Source: Ephemerocybe angulata
Taxonomy: Eukaryota; Basidiomycota; Agaricomycetes; Agaricales; Psathyrellaceae
Assembly (NCBI GenBank): GCA_013368325.1
Contig: JAACJK010000177.1
Location: 144,572 to 208,571 of the forward strand
Direction: 5' to 3'
DNA: 64,000 nucleotides
The notes under the pieces: generated by a model
Database searches by the model: none
What the model saw: the letters and a program-made list of their open reading frames with translations, nothing else
What the model was told of the DNA's origin: nothing
Part shown: positions 63,641-64,000 of the stretch, one piece after another
Layout of the letters: the number at the start of each line of letters is the position of its first letter
Numbering within the stretch: the first letter of the stretch is position 1
Made by a program: the position numbers and the translations under genes

Positions 63641-64000
63641 TCAGATCCTCGAGGCTCGAAAATTTACTTCTTGAGCGTCAAGCATCTCTTTTCTAACGTG
63701 TGGGGGTGGTTTGCCTCGAGGGCTGGTGGCAATGGTAATCCTCTTGCCCGTGTTGGGATCGCAGAGTGTGATCTGCTGCTCGCCGCGGGTGTTGTTCTTG
63801 ACCTCGCTTGACATAGCGACGTCGAAAGGTCTCCCGAGAAGAACATCATACGCTGGACGGCGAATGATGTGAAGCTGGATATATGCCGTTACTCCATCGA
63901 AGTCGAACTCGATGTTTCTAGCCAGACCTAGAGTCTTTTCTGTCGTTCGGTTGGCGGATTGGAGGTGAATGACGATATCTGGATCGAAAGAGATTCCCAG
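63641..64000 (-). CDS. Protease region of element 2 (partial, runs off the window)
   Basis: Minus-strand frame with GISFDPDIVIHLQSANRTT, AYIQLHIIRRPAYDVLLGRPF and KRITIATSPRGKPPP, matching the C-terminal half of the element 1 protease, and ending ASRI-stop (TGA, 63643-63641). The RT frame overlaps in -1 phase, as in element 1. The active site is beyond the window end. Confidence 0.82.
   Translation of the reverse strand: MGISFDPDIVIHLQSANRTTEKTLGLARNIEFDFDGVTAYIQLHIIRRPAYDVLLGRPFDVAMSSEVKNNTRGEQQITLCDPNTGKRITIATSPRGKPPPHVRKEMLDAQEVNFRASRI

Larger units (their letters stand above)
53701..64000 (-). mobile_element. Large Ty3/gypsy retrotransposon with two antisense accessory genes (element 2, partial)
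   Basis: Same family architecture as element 1 but inverted and cut by the window end. On the minus strand: protease (64000-63641), RT-RNaseH-integrase (63640-59900), then genes b and a on the plus strand, a polypurine tract (55030-55042) and the 3' LTR (right edge 55029). Protein identity with element 1 pol is moderate, so these are distinct families, not recent copies. Gag and the 5' LTR lie outside. Confidence 0.88.

Noticed and set aside
1..64000. CRISPR arrays, rRNA or tRNA genes
   Set aside because: No evenly spaced short repeats with unique spacers, and no rRNA or tRNA-like sequence noticed; tandem repeats present are minisatellites without spacers.

Overview
The window looks like a transposon-rich, gene-poor stretch of a basidiomycete (probably agaricomycete) genome. 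The signs are short GT-AG introns of about 45-65 bases, fungal Ty3/gypsy and Helitron families, an intron-rich apn1-type repair gene, and remnants of gene families typical of mushroom-forming fungi. No rRNA, tRNA or CRISPR was seen. Everything was read by eye; no database search was possible.

Layout. 1-2.2 kb: a decayed host-type gene. 2.2-7.5 kb (minus): a 5'-truncated Helitron (HUH replicase, Pif1 helicase and a ubiquitin-protease-like tail). 7.6-9.8 kb and 27.0-27.35 kb (plus): two halves of one decayed apn1 (AP endonuclease) gene, 17 kb apart. Between them lie a 14.5-kb Ty3/gypsy element with both LTRs and a 4-bp target duplication (10294-24776) and a gag-only, short-LTR element (25136-26873). 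28.3-44.6 kb: mostly decayed DNA with a TIR element and a dispersed 0.8-kb repeat. It also holds three copies of a previously unfamiliar four-exon gene for a small secreted zinc-finger protein: one intact (38598-39173), one broken by a 140-bp MITE (32399-33122), one split by a truncated LINE (39897-41407). 44.8-53.7 kb (minus): a Ty1/copia fragment next to a deletion derivative of a chromovirus; the latter's gag is split by 3.3 kb containing an ATP-citrate lyase gene fragment. 53.7-64.0 kb: a second large Ty3/gypsy element, minus strand, running off the end.

The most interesting signal is shared by the two large Ty3/gypsy elements. Downstream of pol each carries two extra spliced genes on the opposite strand, in the same order: pol, then antisense gene b, then antisense gene a, then the 3' LTR. 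All four have exon structures that join in frame. Gene a encodes a probable nuclear protein with a nuclear-localisation-like KKRK/KKIK stretch, a six-cysteine cluster spaced like a fungal Zn2Cys6 domain, and an acidic tail. Gene b encodes a helical, charged protein. The pol genes carry nonsense or frameshift lesions, while gene a is open in both elements and gene b in one (the other has at most one in-frame TGA). The antisense genes may therefore be maintained separately, possibly as element-encoded regulators.
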